Position numbers and translations under genes: made by a program | In this document: positions 7,803 to 15,993 of the stretch, one piece after another | How the letters are laid out: every line of letters starts with the position of its first letter | How positions within the stretch are numbered: the stretch's first letter is position 1 | Notes under the pieces: generated by a model | The model's input: the letters and a program-made list of their open reading frames with translations, nothing else | Databases searched by the model: none | Told to the model about the DNA's origin: nothing | DNA from: Metabacillus fastidiosus NBRC 101226 | Lineage (GTDB): Bacteria > Bacillota > Bacilli > Bacillales > Bacillaceae | Direction of reading: 5' to 3' | Assembly: GCF_001591625.1 (NCBI RefSeq) | Contig: NZ_BCVG01000025.1 | Span: forward strand, 1 to 41,038 | Length of the DNA: 41,038 bases

Positions 7803-8690
7803 TTAATAATTTTCATATACATACGGAGCTTGTGGCTGATCAATCTTTTTGATTTTCTGAATCAATAAATAAGGAATAGTATAGCCTTCATATTCAGTTG
7901 TAGCTAACTTTCCGCTAACCCTTACCCATTCATCGTTTTTATACTGTGTTGCATCGTGCACTGCCGCAAGTGTTCCATATACAGAAGCATCAGCCACACA
8001 GCAGGAAAGTCCGAATCGTGCAATAACAAATTCGTTTTCGTTAAAATTTTCCTCACGATAAACAAAACCAATTAATTCTATTTCTTTATTAATAAATTTT
8101 TTTGGATATTCATCAATAATATTTGTCATTGCAATATACTGGTCATCTTCAAATAAAATTTTATTCATACCAAGCATTTCTTTTTCCAGTCTTTCGTAGA
8201 AGCCATCTGGAGGAGGTTTTATTTCGAAGCCTTCAGGGTGCTCAAGCGGGATATCAGGACTGGAACTTGGAAACTCTTCTACATTTTCCTGTTCCGTCTG
8301 TCTCCCAGCCTCATTTGTTGATTGCAGCGTAGTCTTAAATCCTCTTTTTGCTGCAAGTTCGCTATCAAGAACAATATTTGGGAATACGAATCCTGTTATA
8401 ATTGGGAAAATAAAGAGCAAATAAATTAAAACAGACTGAACTGGTGAATTGCTTTCCTCATGATCAGCACCGCAATTACAGTAAAGATCCTCCTCATTTT
8501 TAGAACTGCTTCTGAAAATTTGAATGATGCCAAGCAGGAAAAATGTACAAACAGCAAAATAAACGAACGGAAGCATTTTCGGCGCAATAAAGTTTATTAT
8601 ATTTCCGGTAATAATAAGCTTAAACATGAGCATCGTAAAACCAATTAAAATGATTCCACGTATGTAAATATGGAACCTGTATTTTTCCAT
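7803..8690 (-). CDS. ycgQ: YcgQ-like membrane protein (TIGR03943 / DUF1980)
   Basis: 295 residues. Hydrophobic segments near residues 10-30, 38-58 and 85-105 are followed by a long extracytoplasmic part with a Pro-rich linker and a C-terminal domain. That domain carries the GLSCCVADA motif and ends in a WVRVSGKL... beta-rich segment. It resembles B. subtilis YcgQ, which is paired with permease YcgR as here (17 bp apart). An NCGADHEE motif lies in the loop after the second helix. The biochemical role is unknown. The position opposite folE2 and a Zur-like site suggests a zinc-related role, which is inference. Confidence 0.85.
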   Translation of the reverse strand: MEKYRFHIYIRGIILIGFTMLMFKLIITGNIINFIAPKMLPFVYFAVCTFFLLGIIQIFRSSSKNEEDLYCNCGADHEESNSPVQSVLIYLLFIFPIITGFVFPNIVLDSELAAKRGFKTTLQSTNEAGRQTEQENVEEFPSSSPDIPLEHPEGFEIKPPPDGFYERLEKEMLGMNKILFEDDQYIAMTNIIDEYPKKFINKEIELIGFVYREENFNENEFVIARFGLSCCVADASVYGTLAAVHDATQYKNDEWVRVSGKLATTEYEGYTIPYLLIQKIKKIDQPQAPYVYENY

Positions 8691-8707
8691 TTACTTACTC
8701 ATCTCCT

Positions 8708-9709
8708 CTATATAAAAAACTGACCGTAAAGAAGAACCGAAATATAAACTATAATCGTAACAACAGCAATAAAAACAAGAACAAATCTTACTTTAAAAAA
8801 TGCAAGCAGCATAAATGTATTTTTCAAATCAATCATCGGTCCATAAACAAGAAAAGCAATTAAAGAGACATTGGAGAAAGTATTTCCAAAAGAAGCTGCT
8901 ACAAATGCATCTGCTTCTGAACATAAAGATAAAATAAAACCGAAAGCCATCATAATTGCTGGGGAAACAAGTTCATTCGTTCCCAGTTCGACTAAAACGG
9001 AACGATTAAGAAATGTTTGAAACAAGCTGGCGATAAAAGCTCCGAAAAGCAGGTACTTTCCCATTTCAAAAAATTCATCACTTGCATGAAAAAATGTATC
9101 CTTCCATTTACTTCTTCCAGCTATTTCACTCGTTTGTAACTTACCAATTAATTCATCTCTCGACCATTTCAACTGCTCACTATTTTTAAATATGAGATAC
9201 ATAATAGAACCAATGACAATCGATAAAATGAAGGCAAGTCCCATTCTCGCATAGACGATTTCCTGTGAAGATTGAAAAGCATAATAGGTGGAAGCATAAA
9301 CAATCGGATTAAGAATTGGAGCCCCAATAAGGAAAACAACTCCAACATGCAAAGGCATTCCTTTTTTTATTAATCTTCTTACGATGAGAACGATCGCACA
9401 CTCACAAATGGGGAAAATAGCGCCTAATAATGCAGCAGGTAAAAGAGCAATGATCGGATTTTTCGGCAGAAGACGTTTAATCGTATGTTCAGAAAGGAAT
9501 GTTTGAATAATGGATGATACGAATACACCGAGTAAAATAAATGGTATGGCCTCTAACACAATACTTAAGAAAATTGTATTAACATTTAAGAAATTTTTCG
9601 GCATCTCAAATGGAAGCTCATGGAAATCAACAAATAGAAACAAATAGAAAAACAGAGCGATTAAAGCAAGAGCACTAAGTTCCTTTAATAAAGCAACTGG
9701 CTTTTCCAT
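8708..9709 (-). CDS. ycgR: YcgR-like permease (UPF0718 / DUF318)
   Basis: A 333-residue polytopic membrane protein with about eight hydrophobic segments. Conserved motifs of the family are visible: FPICECAIVLIVRRLIKKG after the third segment and GAPILNPIVYAS after the next, with an acidic SEADAF pair further on. It belongs to the predicted permease group that includes B. subtilis YcgR; some relatives sit in metal-responsive operons. It is the first gene of a ycgR-ycgQ operon and is divergent from folE2 across a region with a 44-bp tandem duplication. The substrate is unknown. Confidence 0.87.
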   Translation of the reverse strand: MEKPVALLKELSALALIALFFYLFLFVDFHELPFEMPKNFLNVNTIFLSIVLEAIPFILLGVFVSSIIQTFLSEHTIKRLLPKNPIIALLPAALLGAIFPICECAIVLIVRRLIKKGMPLHVGVVFLIGAPILNPIVYASTYYAFQSSQEIVYARMGLAFILSIVIGSIMYLIFKNSEQLKWSRDELIGKLQTSEIAGRSKWKDTFFHASDEFFEMGKYLLFGAFIASLFQTFLNRSVLVELGTNELVSPAIMMAFGFILSLCSEADAFVAASFGNTFSNVSLIAFLVYGPMIDLKNTFMLLAFFKVRFVLVFIAVVTIIVYISVLLYGQFFI

Positions 9710-9737
9710 CTATTAAACTCATTCCTTTAAAGTAGAA

Positions 9738-9833
9738 TTAATAGTATAGTATACGAGCTCTTCCTGCTTATTATGCTAGATTTAATAGTATAGTATACGA
9801 GCTCTTCCTGCTTATTATGCTAGATTTAATAGT
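9738..9833. repeat. 44-bp tandem duplication between ycgR and folE2
   Basis: Two identical 44-bp units (9738-9781, 9782-9825) are followed by an 8-bp partial third. Each unit contains AGTATAGTATACGAGCTC, giving on the minus strand a TATACT motif that could act as a -10 for ycgR, plus the palindromes GTATAGTATAC and GAGCTC. The exact identity implies a recent duplication. Confidence 0.9.
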
Positions 9834-9836
9834 TGG

Positions 9837-9857
9837 AAAGTATAATCATTGAAGTTA
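9837..9857. promoter_or_regulatory. Weak Zur-like operator overlapping the folE2 -35
   Basis: The site has the core TAATCATT with outer arms AAAG and GTTA. It matches about 13 of the 20 specified positions of the B. subtilis Zur box (TCGTAAT-N-ATTACGA with A/T flanks). Its position over the folE2 -35 and the zinc-sparing role of FolE2 support it, but the sequence match alone is modest. Confidence 0.4.
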
Positions 9858-9878
9858 CCTAGCAATTTACAGTATACT
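9849..9878 (+). promoter_or_regulatory. Sigma-A promoter of folE2
   Basis: TTGAAG and TATACT are separated by 18 bp, about 40 bp before the start codon. Confidence 0.6.
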
Positions 9879-9918
9879 CTGATTATCGGATTGTCGAGAG
9901 AGGAGAATTACAATAGTC

Positions 9919-10821
9919 ATGGAGAGAAAATTAAATATGCCTTCTAAAGAAGAACGGCATAAATTATTTGGTTCTGTTGAGCCAGGATTAAAGGTAAAAC
10001 CTACTGAAAAAGAACAAATGCCAGATTTACAAAATTCAAAAAAAGATTTTTTATTTTCAATAAATGCGGTTGGCATCAGCAATGTCAAACACCCTATTAT
10101 CGTTCCATCTGAATCAAACCCTAAAGAACAGACAACAATTGCAACATTCAAAATGACGAGCACGATTGATTATGATGCAAAAGGAACAAACATGAGCCGT
10201 TTTACCGAACAACTGGAAGCATACCGTCAAGCAGGAGGATTTGTTCTTACCCTTTCCAATTTATATGATTTCACGAAAGAACTTGCAACACGTTTAAAAC
10301 AAAAAGATGCGAGTATCGAAGTAAGCTTCCCATGGTTTTACGAACGTAAGGGCCCTAGTTCCCAATTAATCGGTCTTAATCATGCTGAAGCTGTATTAGC
10401 AGTTACTTATAAAGAAGGAAAAGGATTTACAAGCTCTGCAAAGCTAGTATGTGCTGTCACAACGCTTTGTCCATGTTCTAAAGAGATTAGTGAATACAGC
10501 GCCCACAATCAGCGCGGCTATGTATCAATGGAAGTTACATTCACGGACAGCTACAAAGAAGAAACAGACTGGAAAGCGACTTTATTAGAAGCAGCTGAAT
10601 CAAACGCAAGCGCAATGATTCATCCTGTACTAAAACGTCCAGATGAAAAAATGGTAACTGAAACAGCTTATGAGAATCCCCGCTTCGTTGAAGATATGGT
10701 AAGACTTGTTGCAGCTGATTTATATGAGCTTAACTTTGTTCAAGCTTTCAAAGTAGAATGCCGAAACGAAGAGTCAATCCATTTACATGATGCGATCGCG
10801 TCTTTAAGCTATGAGAAATAA
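9919..10821 (+). CDS. folE2: GTP cyclohydrolase IB (FolE2), zinc-independent
   Basis: FolE2 converts GTP to dihydroneopterin triphosphate, the first step of folate synthesis, using other divalent metals when zinc is scarce and FolE fails. At 300 residues it matches B. subtilis YciA/FolE2. The conserved block TTLCPCSKEISEYSAHNQRG holds the metal-binding Cys and nearby catalytic residues, and HPVLKRPDEK and CRNEESIHLHDA are typical. GAGAGGAG lies about 10 bases before ATG. It stands alone behind its own promoter and a weak Zur-like site, and ends at a strong shared terminator. In B. subtilis the gene is under Zur control. Confidence 0.96.
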   Translation: MERKLNMPSKEERHKLFGSVEPGLKVKPTEKEQMPDLQNSKKDFLFSINAVGISNVKHPIIVPSESNPKEQTTIATFKMTSTIDYDAKGTNMSRFTEQLEAYRQAGGFVLTLSNLYDFTKELATRLKQKDASIEVSFPWFYERKGPSSQLIGLNHAEAVLAVTYKEGKGFTSSAKLVCAVTTLCPCSKEISEYSAHNQRGYVSMEVTFTDSYKEETDWKATLLEAAESNASAMIHPVLKRPDEKMVTETAYENPRFVEDMVRLVAADLYELNFVQAFKVECRNEESIHLHDAIASLSYEK

Positions 10822-10856
10822 AAAAAGAGCTGCCGACTTTATCGGCAGCTCTTTTT
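10822..10856. terminator. Bidirectional terminator between folE2 and luxS
   Basis: A 15-bp stem with arms AAAAAGAGCTGCCGA and TCGGCAGCTCTTTTT around a 5-base loop lies between convergent genes. Both strands carry T runs. Confidence 0.92.
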
Positions 10857-10877
10857 ATCTTCTATTCTATTATCTCT

Positions 10878-11351
10878 TTATCCAAATACTTTCGCTAACT
10901 CTTCTTTATCCTGCTCAAGCCAGAAGCTCATTAAACGCTTTGCGCCTTCTAAATCATGAAGTTTCGCTTGGCCGCATTGTTTTTCATTTGCAGCAGGAAT
11001 TTCTGTAATTTCTACCGCTTCTTTTAACGTATCCTCTAATAGATCGATAATTTCTGTTACTTCAGGCTTACCGCTCACAACTAAATAATAGCCAGTTTGG
11101 CAGCCCATCGGTGAAATATCAATAATATCAAAATGATCATATTTCTCTACGTGCTTGCGGATATTAAATGCTAATAAATGCTCTAATGTATGAATAACAT
11201 CAGGCTTCATTGCCTGCTTGTTCGGCTGGCAAAAACGAATATCAAATTTATTTACTTCCCCGTCACTGCCGACTTTATGAACACCGCAATGTCTTACATA
11301 CGGTGCTTTTACCGCATCATGGTCTAATTCAAAACTTTCTACAGAAGGCAT
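10878..11351 (-). CDS. luxS: S-ribosylhomocysteine lyase (AI-2 synthase)
   Basis: LuxS cleaves S-ribosylhomocysteine to homocysteine and DPD, the AI-2 precursor, in the activated methyl cycle that recycles the product of SAM-dependent methylation. The 157-residue protein has the metal-binding HTLEH (about residues 53-57) and the Cys ligand in [10 protein letters not shown], plus [10 protein letters not shown] with the catalytic Cys. I start at [10 protein letters not shown] because AAGGAG lies 8 bases upstream; an ATG 21 codons earlier is not supported. It is probably monocistronic. Confidence 0.97.
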   Translation of the reverse strand: MPSVESFELDHDAVKAPYVRHCGVHKVGSDGEVNKFDIRFCQPNKQAMKPDVIHTLEHLLAFNIRKHVEKYDHFDIIDISPMGCQTGYYLVVSGKPEVTEIIDLLEDTLKEAVEITEIPAANEKQCGQAKLHDLEGAKRLMSFWLEQDKEELAKVFG

Positions 11352-11478
11352 AAAACCACTCCTTAATTTAATAAATACTTCTTTCATGATACAATTAATT
11401 GCGAAAAATATCATTAATTACGGTCTTTTTTTCATTTCCAATTTACTTTAACTATAAATAAAAAGGTGGTCATCTGCT

Positions 11479-11718
11479 TTGAAGCATTTATTTATCGTCT
11501 TTTTCCGTTTCTATCAAAAATTTATTTCACCTTTAAAACCGCCTACATGCCGCTTTTATCCAACCTGTTCCCACTACGGTATTGAAGCATTTCGCAGATT
11601 CGGTGTCATAAAAGGTTTTTGGCTGACAGCCATTCGTATTTTAAAATGTCATCCTTTACACCCAGGAGGAATTGACCCCGTTCCTGAAAAAAAGAATATT
11701 AACGATCATACCCATTAA
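11479..11718 (+). CDS. ytjA: YidD-family membrane protein insertion efficiency factor
   Basis: A 79-residue YidD homologue, thought to help YidC insert inner-membrane proteins. The hallmark Cys pattern is intact: [16 protein letters not shown] followed by KCHPLHPGG. It starts with TTG behind AAAGGTGG. Its last 20 bp overlap the 3' end of ytiB on the opposite strand, so the two genes converge with no room for a separate terminator. Confidence 0.93.
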   Translation: MKHLFIVFFRFYQKFISPLKPPTCRFYPTCSHYGIEAFRRFGVIKGFWLTAIRILKCHPLHPGGIDPVPEKKNINDHTH

Positions 11719-12262
11719 TAACAATATCAAGTTTACCTGTAGCAGGATCAATAACAAGTCCATGAACAGGTACAGCATTCGGGAGAAGTGGATGATTTAC
11801 AATGGCATTTACGCTATGACGCACACTATCCTCCACTTTCTCAAATCCTTGCAGCCATTGTTTTAAATCAATTCCAGAGTAACTTAGCATATCTATTCTT
11901 TCTGCTGGAACACCTCTATCAACTGCTTTTGCTAAAAAATTATCCGCGTTCAAATTACTCATTCCGCAATCGTGATGACCGACTACACAAATTTCATCTG
12001 CATTGAGCTCATAAACAGCCACTAAAATACTTCTCATAATACTTCCAAATGGGTGGGCAACAATCGCTCCCGCACTTTTTACAATTTTAACATCCCCATT
12101 TTTTACATTCATCGCTTGTGGAAGAAGCTCAACTAATCTCGTATCCATACAAGATAAAATAACAAGTTTTTTATTCGGAAATTTTGTCGTCTGGAATTTT
12201 TCATATTCCTTTTTTGCTACGAAATTCTCATTATGTGAAAGAATTCTATCTAACGCTCTCAT
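11699..12262 (-). CDS. ytiB: Beta-class carbonic anhydrase (YtiB)
   Basis: A zinc enzyme that interconverts CO2 and bicarbonate. In 187 residues it shows the beta-class motifs: SCMDTR (Cys ligand with the Asp/Arg pair) near residue 38 and VGHHDCGM (His and Cys ligands) near residue 95. GAGGTGAT lies about 7 bases before ATG. It converges on and overlaps ytjA by 20 bp, as luxS-ytjA-ytiB lie together in B. subtilis. It needs zinc, yet it is divergent from a Zur-boxed GTPase gene; a shared response is possible but not shown. Confidence 0.92.
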   Translation of the reverse strand: MRALDRILSHNENFVAKKEYEKFQTTKFPNKKLVILSCMDTRLVELLPQAMNVKNGDVKIVKSAGAIVAHPFGSIMRSILVAVYELNADEICVVGHHDCGMSNLNADNFLAKAVDRGVPAERIDMLSYSGIDLKQWLQGFEKVEDSVRHSVNAIVNHPLLPNAVPVHGLVIDPATGKLDIVINGYDR

Positions 12263-12313
12263 TATTTATCACCTCAATAAATTTTTCGTTTCAACAAAAA
12301 TATAACATAACTC

Positions 12314-12371
12314 TTGCCAGTTACATATTTTTTCGTTATGATATATCAATAAATCGTAATGGTTACTATTT
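12314..12371 (+). promoter_or_regulatory. zagA/yciC promoter with a strong Zur box
   Basis: TTGCCA and TATGAT are separated by exactly 17 bp (12314-12342). A Zur box follows at 12351-12371, with half sites AAATCGTAAT and GTTACTATTT around one base. This matches 18 of 20 specified positions of the B. subtilis consensus. The box covers the expected transcription start, a classical repression position. Confidence 0.85.
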
Positions 12372-12390
12372 AAAGAGAAGGAGTAATATA

Positions 12391-13578
12391 ATGAACAAAA
12401 AAATACCTGTAACTGTCTTAAGCGGCTATTTAGGCTCTGGAAAAACAACATTATTAAATCATATTTTAGCAAACCGTGAAGGGAAAAAAATTGCGGTTAT
12501 TGTAAATGATATGAGCGAGGTGAATATTGACGCTAATTTAATTAAACAAGGTGGTTTTACAAGAACAGATGAGAAGCTCGTTGAAATGCAAAATGGCTGT
12601 ATATGCTGTACATTACGTGAAGATTTAATGATTGAAGTTGAAAGATTAGTAAATGAGGGAAATATTGACTACATTCTAATCGAATCATCTGGGATAAGTG
12701 AACCGATACCGGTGGCACAAACATTTACATACATAGATGAGGAACTCGGCATTGATCTCACAAAAATTTGTCAGCTTGATACAATGGTTACTGTTGTTGA
12801 TGGAAACAGATTTTGGGAAGATTTTGCATCAGGTGAGAGTCTTCTTGATCGTAAACAAGGAACAGATGAAAGTGATGTAAGAGAAGTTGTTGATTTGCTT
12901 TTTGATCAAATTGAATTTGCAAATGTCATTTTATTAAATAAAATTGACTTATTATCAAAAGAAGATGCCAATGAGCTTGAGGCTGTTCTGCAAAAATTAA
13001 ATCCTGAGGCTAAAATTATTCAAACTACATTTGGGAAAATTGGACTTGATCATATATTGAATACACATCTATTTAATTTTGAAACTGCAAGCCAAGGTGC
13101 TGGATGGATAAAAGAATTAAATGAGGAGCATATTCCTGAAACAGAAGAATACGGTATCTCTTCCTTCGTTTACCGCAGCAGAAAACCATTCCATCCGGAA
13201 CGCTTTAAAAACTGGCTTGAGAATTGGCCCGTTGAAGTAGTACGTGCAAAAGGTTTTTTTTGGCTGGCATCACGAAATAATATTGCCGGGCTTTTATCAC
13301 AAGCTGGTACATCAATTATGCTGCAAGGTGCCGGTGAATGGATTGCTGCTTATCCAGAGCAGGAAAAACAGGAAATTTTAAAAGAAGAACCTGAACTTTT
13401 AGAAAAATGGGATGAAAACTTTGGAGACCGACAAAATGAATTAGTTTTCATCGGTATAGAAATGGATGAACAAGAAATCATAAAATCATTAGATAATTGC
13501 TTATTAACCGATATAGAAATGAAGGAACAATGGAATCAATTTACTGACACACTTCCTCCATTCACAGTTGCAAGTTAA
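12391..13578 (+). CDS. yciC: COG0523 GTP-binding zinc metallochaperone, ZagA/YciC type
   Basis: A 395-residue G3E GTPase. Walker A is [10 protein letters not shown], the zinc-site motif is [11 protein letters not shown] (CxCC), followed by [10 protein letters not shown] and the base-recognition NKID. A C-terminal CobW-type domain follows ([10 protein letters not shown]). It is close to B. subtilis YciC (ZagA), which is Zur-repressed and thought to deliver zinc to FolE under starvation. I chose ATG 12391 because GAGAAGGAG lies 8 bases upstream and the frame then begins at [12 protein letters not shown] like YciC; the open frame upstream runs through the promoter and is not coding. znuA lies downstream with its own Zur box. 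Confidence 0.95.
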   Translation: MNKKIPVTVLSGYLGSGKTTLLNHILANREGKKIAVIVNDMSEVNIDANLIKQGGFTRTDEKLVEMQNGCICCTLREDLMIEVERLVNEGNIDYILIESSGISEPIPVAQTFTYIDEELGIDLTKICQLDTMVTVVDGNRFWEDFASGESLLDRKQGTDESDVREVVDLLFDQIEFANVILLNKIDLLSKEDANELEAVLQKLNPEAKIIQTTFGKIGLDHILNTHLFNFETASQGAGWIKELNEEHIPETEEYGISSFVYRSRKPFHPERFKNWLENWPVEVVRAKGFFWLASRNNIAGLLSQAGTSIMLQGAGEWIAAYPEQEKQEILKEEPELLEKWDENFGDRQNELVFIGIEMDEQEIIKSLDNCLLTDIEMKEQWNQFTDTLPPFTVAS

Positions 13579-13643
13579 ATTTTTTTCAAAAAACGGTTTT
13601 CAAAACGGAACAATTTCGATATAATTGCAAAGTGCTATTTTAT

Positions 13644-13664
13644 AATTCGTAATCATATTGATTT
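13644..13664 (+). promoter_or_regulatory. Zur box upstream of znuA
   Basis: Half sites AATTCGTAAT and ATATTGATTT flank one base and match 16 of 20 specified positions of the Zur consensus. TATAAT motifs at 13620-13625 and 13641-13646 could serve as the -10; the first has a TTTTCA 17 bp upstream. Confidence 0.72.
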
Positions 13665-13719
13665 AATAAATATAAAAATATGTACTTAGCAATCATTTTA
13701 AGTACGAGAGGAGAAAACA

Positions 13720-14718
13720 TTGAAAAAATCAGCATTATTTCTAACACTTATCCTGCTCTTGGCGACTGCTTTATTCGGATGTGGAAATAACGAAAAAACA
13801 AATAAGAGTGACGCAAAAGAAGGAAGTAAAAAGCAATTAACAGTTTATACGACTATCTTCCCACTTGAGGATTTCACAAAAAAAATCGGTGGAGATCTTG
13901 TTAATGTAAAGAGCATCTATCCTCCTGGAGCTGATGCCCATACGTTTGAACCGACATCAAAAACAATGGTAGAAATTGCAGATGGAGATGCATTTATTTA
14001 TACTGGTGTCGGAATTGAAGGATTCGCTGAAAAAGCAGAAGAATCGTTAAAAAATGAAGATGTAAAATTTGTTAAAGCTGGTGAAGGTGTAGAATTACTT
14101 AGCAATGAACATGAAGAACACGCTCATGAAGAAGAAGGACACGAACACGAGGAACATGCCCATGAAGAAGATGAGCACGAACATGATCATGGTGACACAG
14201 ACCCTCATGTATGGTTAGACCCTGTTTTATCAATTAAATTAGCTGAGAATATCAAAAATGCTTTAGCAGAGCTTGATCCTAATAATAAAGAACAATTTGA
14301 GGAAAATTATGAGGCATTAAAAGCAGATTTAGAAAATCTCGATAAACAATTTACAGCAATTATTGAAAAAGCACCGAAAAAAGAAATTTTAGTTTCACAT
14401 GCTGCATATGGATACTGGCAGAAGAGATACGGTATCGAGCAGATAAGTGTCTTAGGTCTTTCACCTACACAAGAGCCTTCACAGAAACAGCTGCAAAACA
14501 TTATTGAAACAGCAAAGAAACATAATATTAAATATGTTCTTTTTGAAAGCAATGTCAGCAGTAAAATTTCCGACATTGTTAAAAATGAACTTCATGCCGA
14601 AGCTTTGACATTGCATAATCTTGAATCTATTTCAGAAAAAGATGTAAAAAATAATGAAGATTACTTTAGCATGATGGAAAAAAATATTAAAACAATTGAG
14701 AAAGCATTATTGCATTAA
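13720..14718 (+). CDS. znuA: Zinc ABC transporter substrate-binding lipoprotein (ZnuA/AdcA type), orphan
   Basis: A 332-residue cluster-9 solute-binding lipoprotein that captures extracellular zinc. The signal peptide ends in a lipobox (LFGC, Cys21). Metal ligands are seen in GADAHTFEPTSK, DPHVWLDP and SHAAYGYW. Between them lies a His/Glu-rich loop of about 30 residues with ten His, typical of zinc rather than manganese receptors. It starts with TTG behind GAGAGGAG. No ATPase or permease gene adjoins it, so it must use a transporter encoded elsewhere (possibly MntBC-like or a distant znuBC). The Zur box predicts induction by zinc starvation. Confidence 0.92.
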   Translation: MKKSALFLTLILLLATALFGCGNNEKTNKSDAKEGSKKQLTVYTTIFPLEDFTKKIGGDLVNVKSIYPPGADAHTFEPTSKTMVEIADGDAFIYTGVGIEGFAEKAEESLKNEDVKFVKAGEGVELLSNEHEEHAHEEEGHEHEEHAHEEDEHEHDHGDTDPHVWLDPVLSIKLAENIKNALAELDPNNKEQFEENYEALKADLENLDKQFTAIIEKAPKKEILVSHAAYGYWQKRYGIEQISVLGLSPTQEPSQKQLQNIIETAKKHNIKYVLFESNVSSKISDIVKNELHAEALTLHNLESISEKDVKNNEDYFSMMEKNIKTIEKALLH

Positions 14719-14719
14719 T

Positions 14720-14758
14720 AAAAAAGGTATGTACCGAATTTGGTACATACCTTTTTTA
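14720..14758 (+). terminator. Terminator of znuA
   Basis: A 15-bp perfect stem with arms AAAAAGGTATGTACC and GGTACATACCTTTTT has a 6-base loop and is followed by T. It lies directly after the znuA stop. Confidence 0.93.
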
Positions 14759-14917
14759 TTGCTAACTTCTTCCTCTCACATCATTTATTAATTTTATATT
14801 TTGTTCTTCTTCGTGCAGCTAATACGTATAAATATTTTGTCATAGAGATGAAATATTTTTTTACTGAATATAGGGGAATATAAAAAGTAAAATCATTAAT
14901 ATTAAAGGAGATATGCT

Positions 14918-15682
14918 ATGGATGTAACGATATTGCTCGAGTATCTTTGGGTTTTATTAGTCCTCATTGGTCTGGAAGGCATTTTAGCTGCTGATAATGC
15001 TTTAGTTATGGCAATTATGGTCAAACATTTACCGGACGATAAGAGAAAGAAGGCACTTTTCTACGGTTTAGGCGGGGCCTTCATTTTCAGATTCGGTTCC
15101 CTTTTTATTATTTCCTTCCTTGTAGATGTTTGGCAGGTTCAGGCAATCGGTTCTATCTATTTACTCTTTATCTCCATTAATCATCTTGTCAAAAAATTCA
15201 TTCTTAAAAAAGATAAAGATAAAAAAACGAAGCCTAAACAAAAAGAATCAAGTTTTTGGACTACAGTATTAAAGGTTGAATTAGCAGATTTAGCTTTTGC
15301 TGTTGATGCTATATTAGCGGCAGTTGCCTTCGCTGTAGCATTGCCTGAAACCACTTTACCGCGAATCGGCGGCTTAGACGGCGGACAATTTTTAGTTATA
15401 TTGGCAGGAGGTATTATAGGGTTAATTATTATGCGTTTTGCAGCAAATTTCTTCGTTCGTATTTTACACAAAAAACCCGGACTTGAGACTGCTGCCTTTC
15501 TCATTGTCGGCTGGGTAGGTGTGAAATTAGCAGTTTATACACTTGCACATCCAGATTTAGCCTATTTGTCAAAAGAATTTCCTAAAACTTTAGGATGGAA
15601 ATTAACTTTCTGGATTGTTTTATTACTTATTGGTATATGCGGATGGTTTCTCTCTAAAGAGAAAAATGAAAGCAAAATTTAA
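14918..15682 (+). CDS. yceF: TerC-family membrane protein, probable manganese exporter (YceF/MeeF-like)
   Basis: A 254-residue polytopic protein with about seven hydrophobic helices. The family motifs with acidic metal-site residues are present: EGILAADNALVMAIM in helix 1 and ELADLAFAVDAILAAVA in the middle. A Lys-rich cytoplasmic loop (KKDKDKKTKPKQKE) separates the halves. TerC proteins YceF and YkoY of B. subtilis export manganese, partly to load secreted enzymes. The sequence is nearer YceF. I saw no yybP-ykoY manganese riboswitch upstream. AAAGGAG precedes the ATG. TTGTCA and TTTACT at 14837-14865 (17-bp spacer) are a weak promoter candidate. Confidence 0.88.
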   Translation: MDVTILLEYLWVLLVLIGLEGILAADNALVMAIMVKHLPDDKRKKALFYGLGGAFIFRFGSLFIISFLVDVWQVQAIGSIYLLFISINHLVKKFILKKDKDKKTKPKQKESSFWTTVLKVELADLAFAVDAILAAVAFAVALPETTLPRIGGLDGGQFLVILAGGIIGLIIMRFAANFFVRILHKKPGLETAAFLIVGWVGVKLAVYTLAHPDLAYLSKEFPKTLGWKLTFWIVLLLIGICGWFLSKEKNESKI

Positions 15683-15701
15683 AGTTTTCCAAAAATAAAA
15701 A

Positions 15702-15727
15702 TAGACGAAGCTTTTTTGCTTCGTCTA
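15702..15727. terminator. Bidirectional terminator between the TerC gene and the fbpB-like gene
   Basis: A 10-bp stem TAGACGAAGC/GCTTCGTCTA surrounds a TTTTTT loop. T-rich tracts follow on both strands, better on the minus strand. Confidence 0.8.
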
Positions 15728-15735
15728 GTATTTTA

Positions 15736-15876
15736 TTACTTTAATTTTGCTATCTCATTTAAATGACGATTCTCAATCTTCTTATCAACCTTTTCTAAAA
15801 AAGCCCGGTCCTTTTCAAGTTCCTGCTTATTTGCATCAATGAGCTGACGAAGGGAAGTTCGGGATGTACGTCTCAT
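15736..15876 (-). CDS. FbpB-family small basic protein, 46 aa
   Basis: A 46-codon gene behind AAGGTGAT, too short for standard ORF tables. The protein begins MRRTSRTSLRQLIDANKQEL and continues as a charged helix (EKDRAFLEKVDKKIE), ending in AKLK. The basic start and helical NKQELEKD segment match the Fur-regulated basic protein B family, whose B. subtilis member helps the FsrA small RNA act in iron sparing. No convincing Fur box was found just upstream, so iron control is not shown here. It converges with the TerC gene at a shared terminator. Confidence 0.72.
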   Translation of the reverse strand: MRRTSRTSLRQLIDANKQELEKDRAFLEKVDKKIENRHLNEIAKLK

Positions 15877-15993
15877 ACATAATCACCTTTTTCTCCACTT
15901 AATAATTTAAGTATACAGTAAAAAATACAATTCTTTATATTAATACACTTTAATTAACAAAATGTTCATAATTTTTAGACTCTAATTTATTAC

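Noticed and set aside
10811-11008. 65-codon + strand ORF after folE2
   Set aside because: It runs through the bidirectional terminator and antisense to luxS.
14759-14917. yybP-ykoY manganese riboswitch before the TerC gene
   Set aside because: I could not find the conserved GGGGAGUA-type core in the leader; only an AT-rich region with a possible promoter is present.
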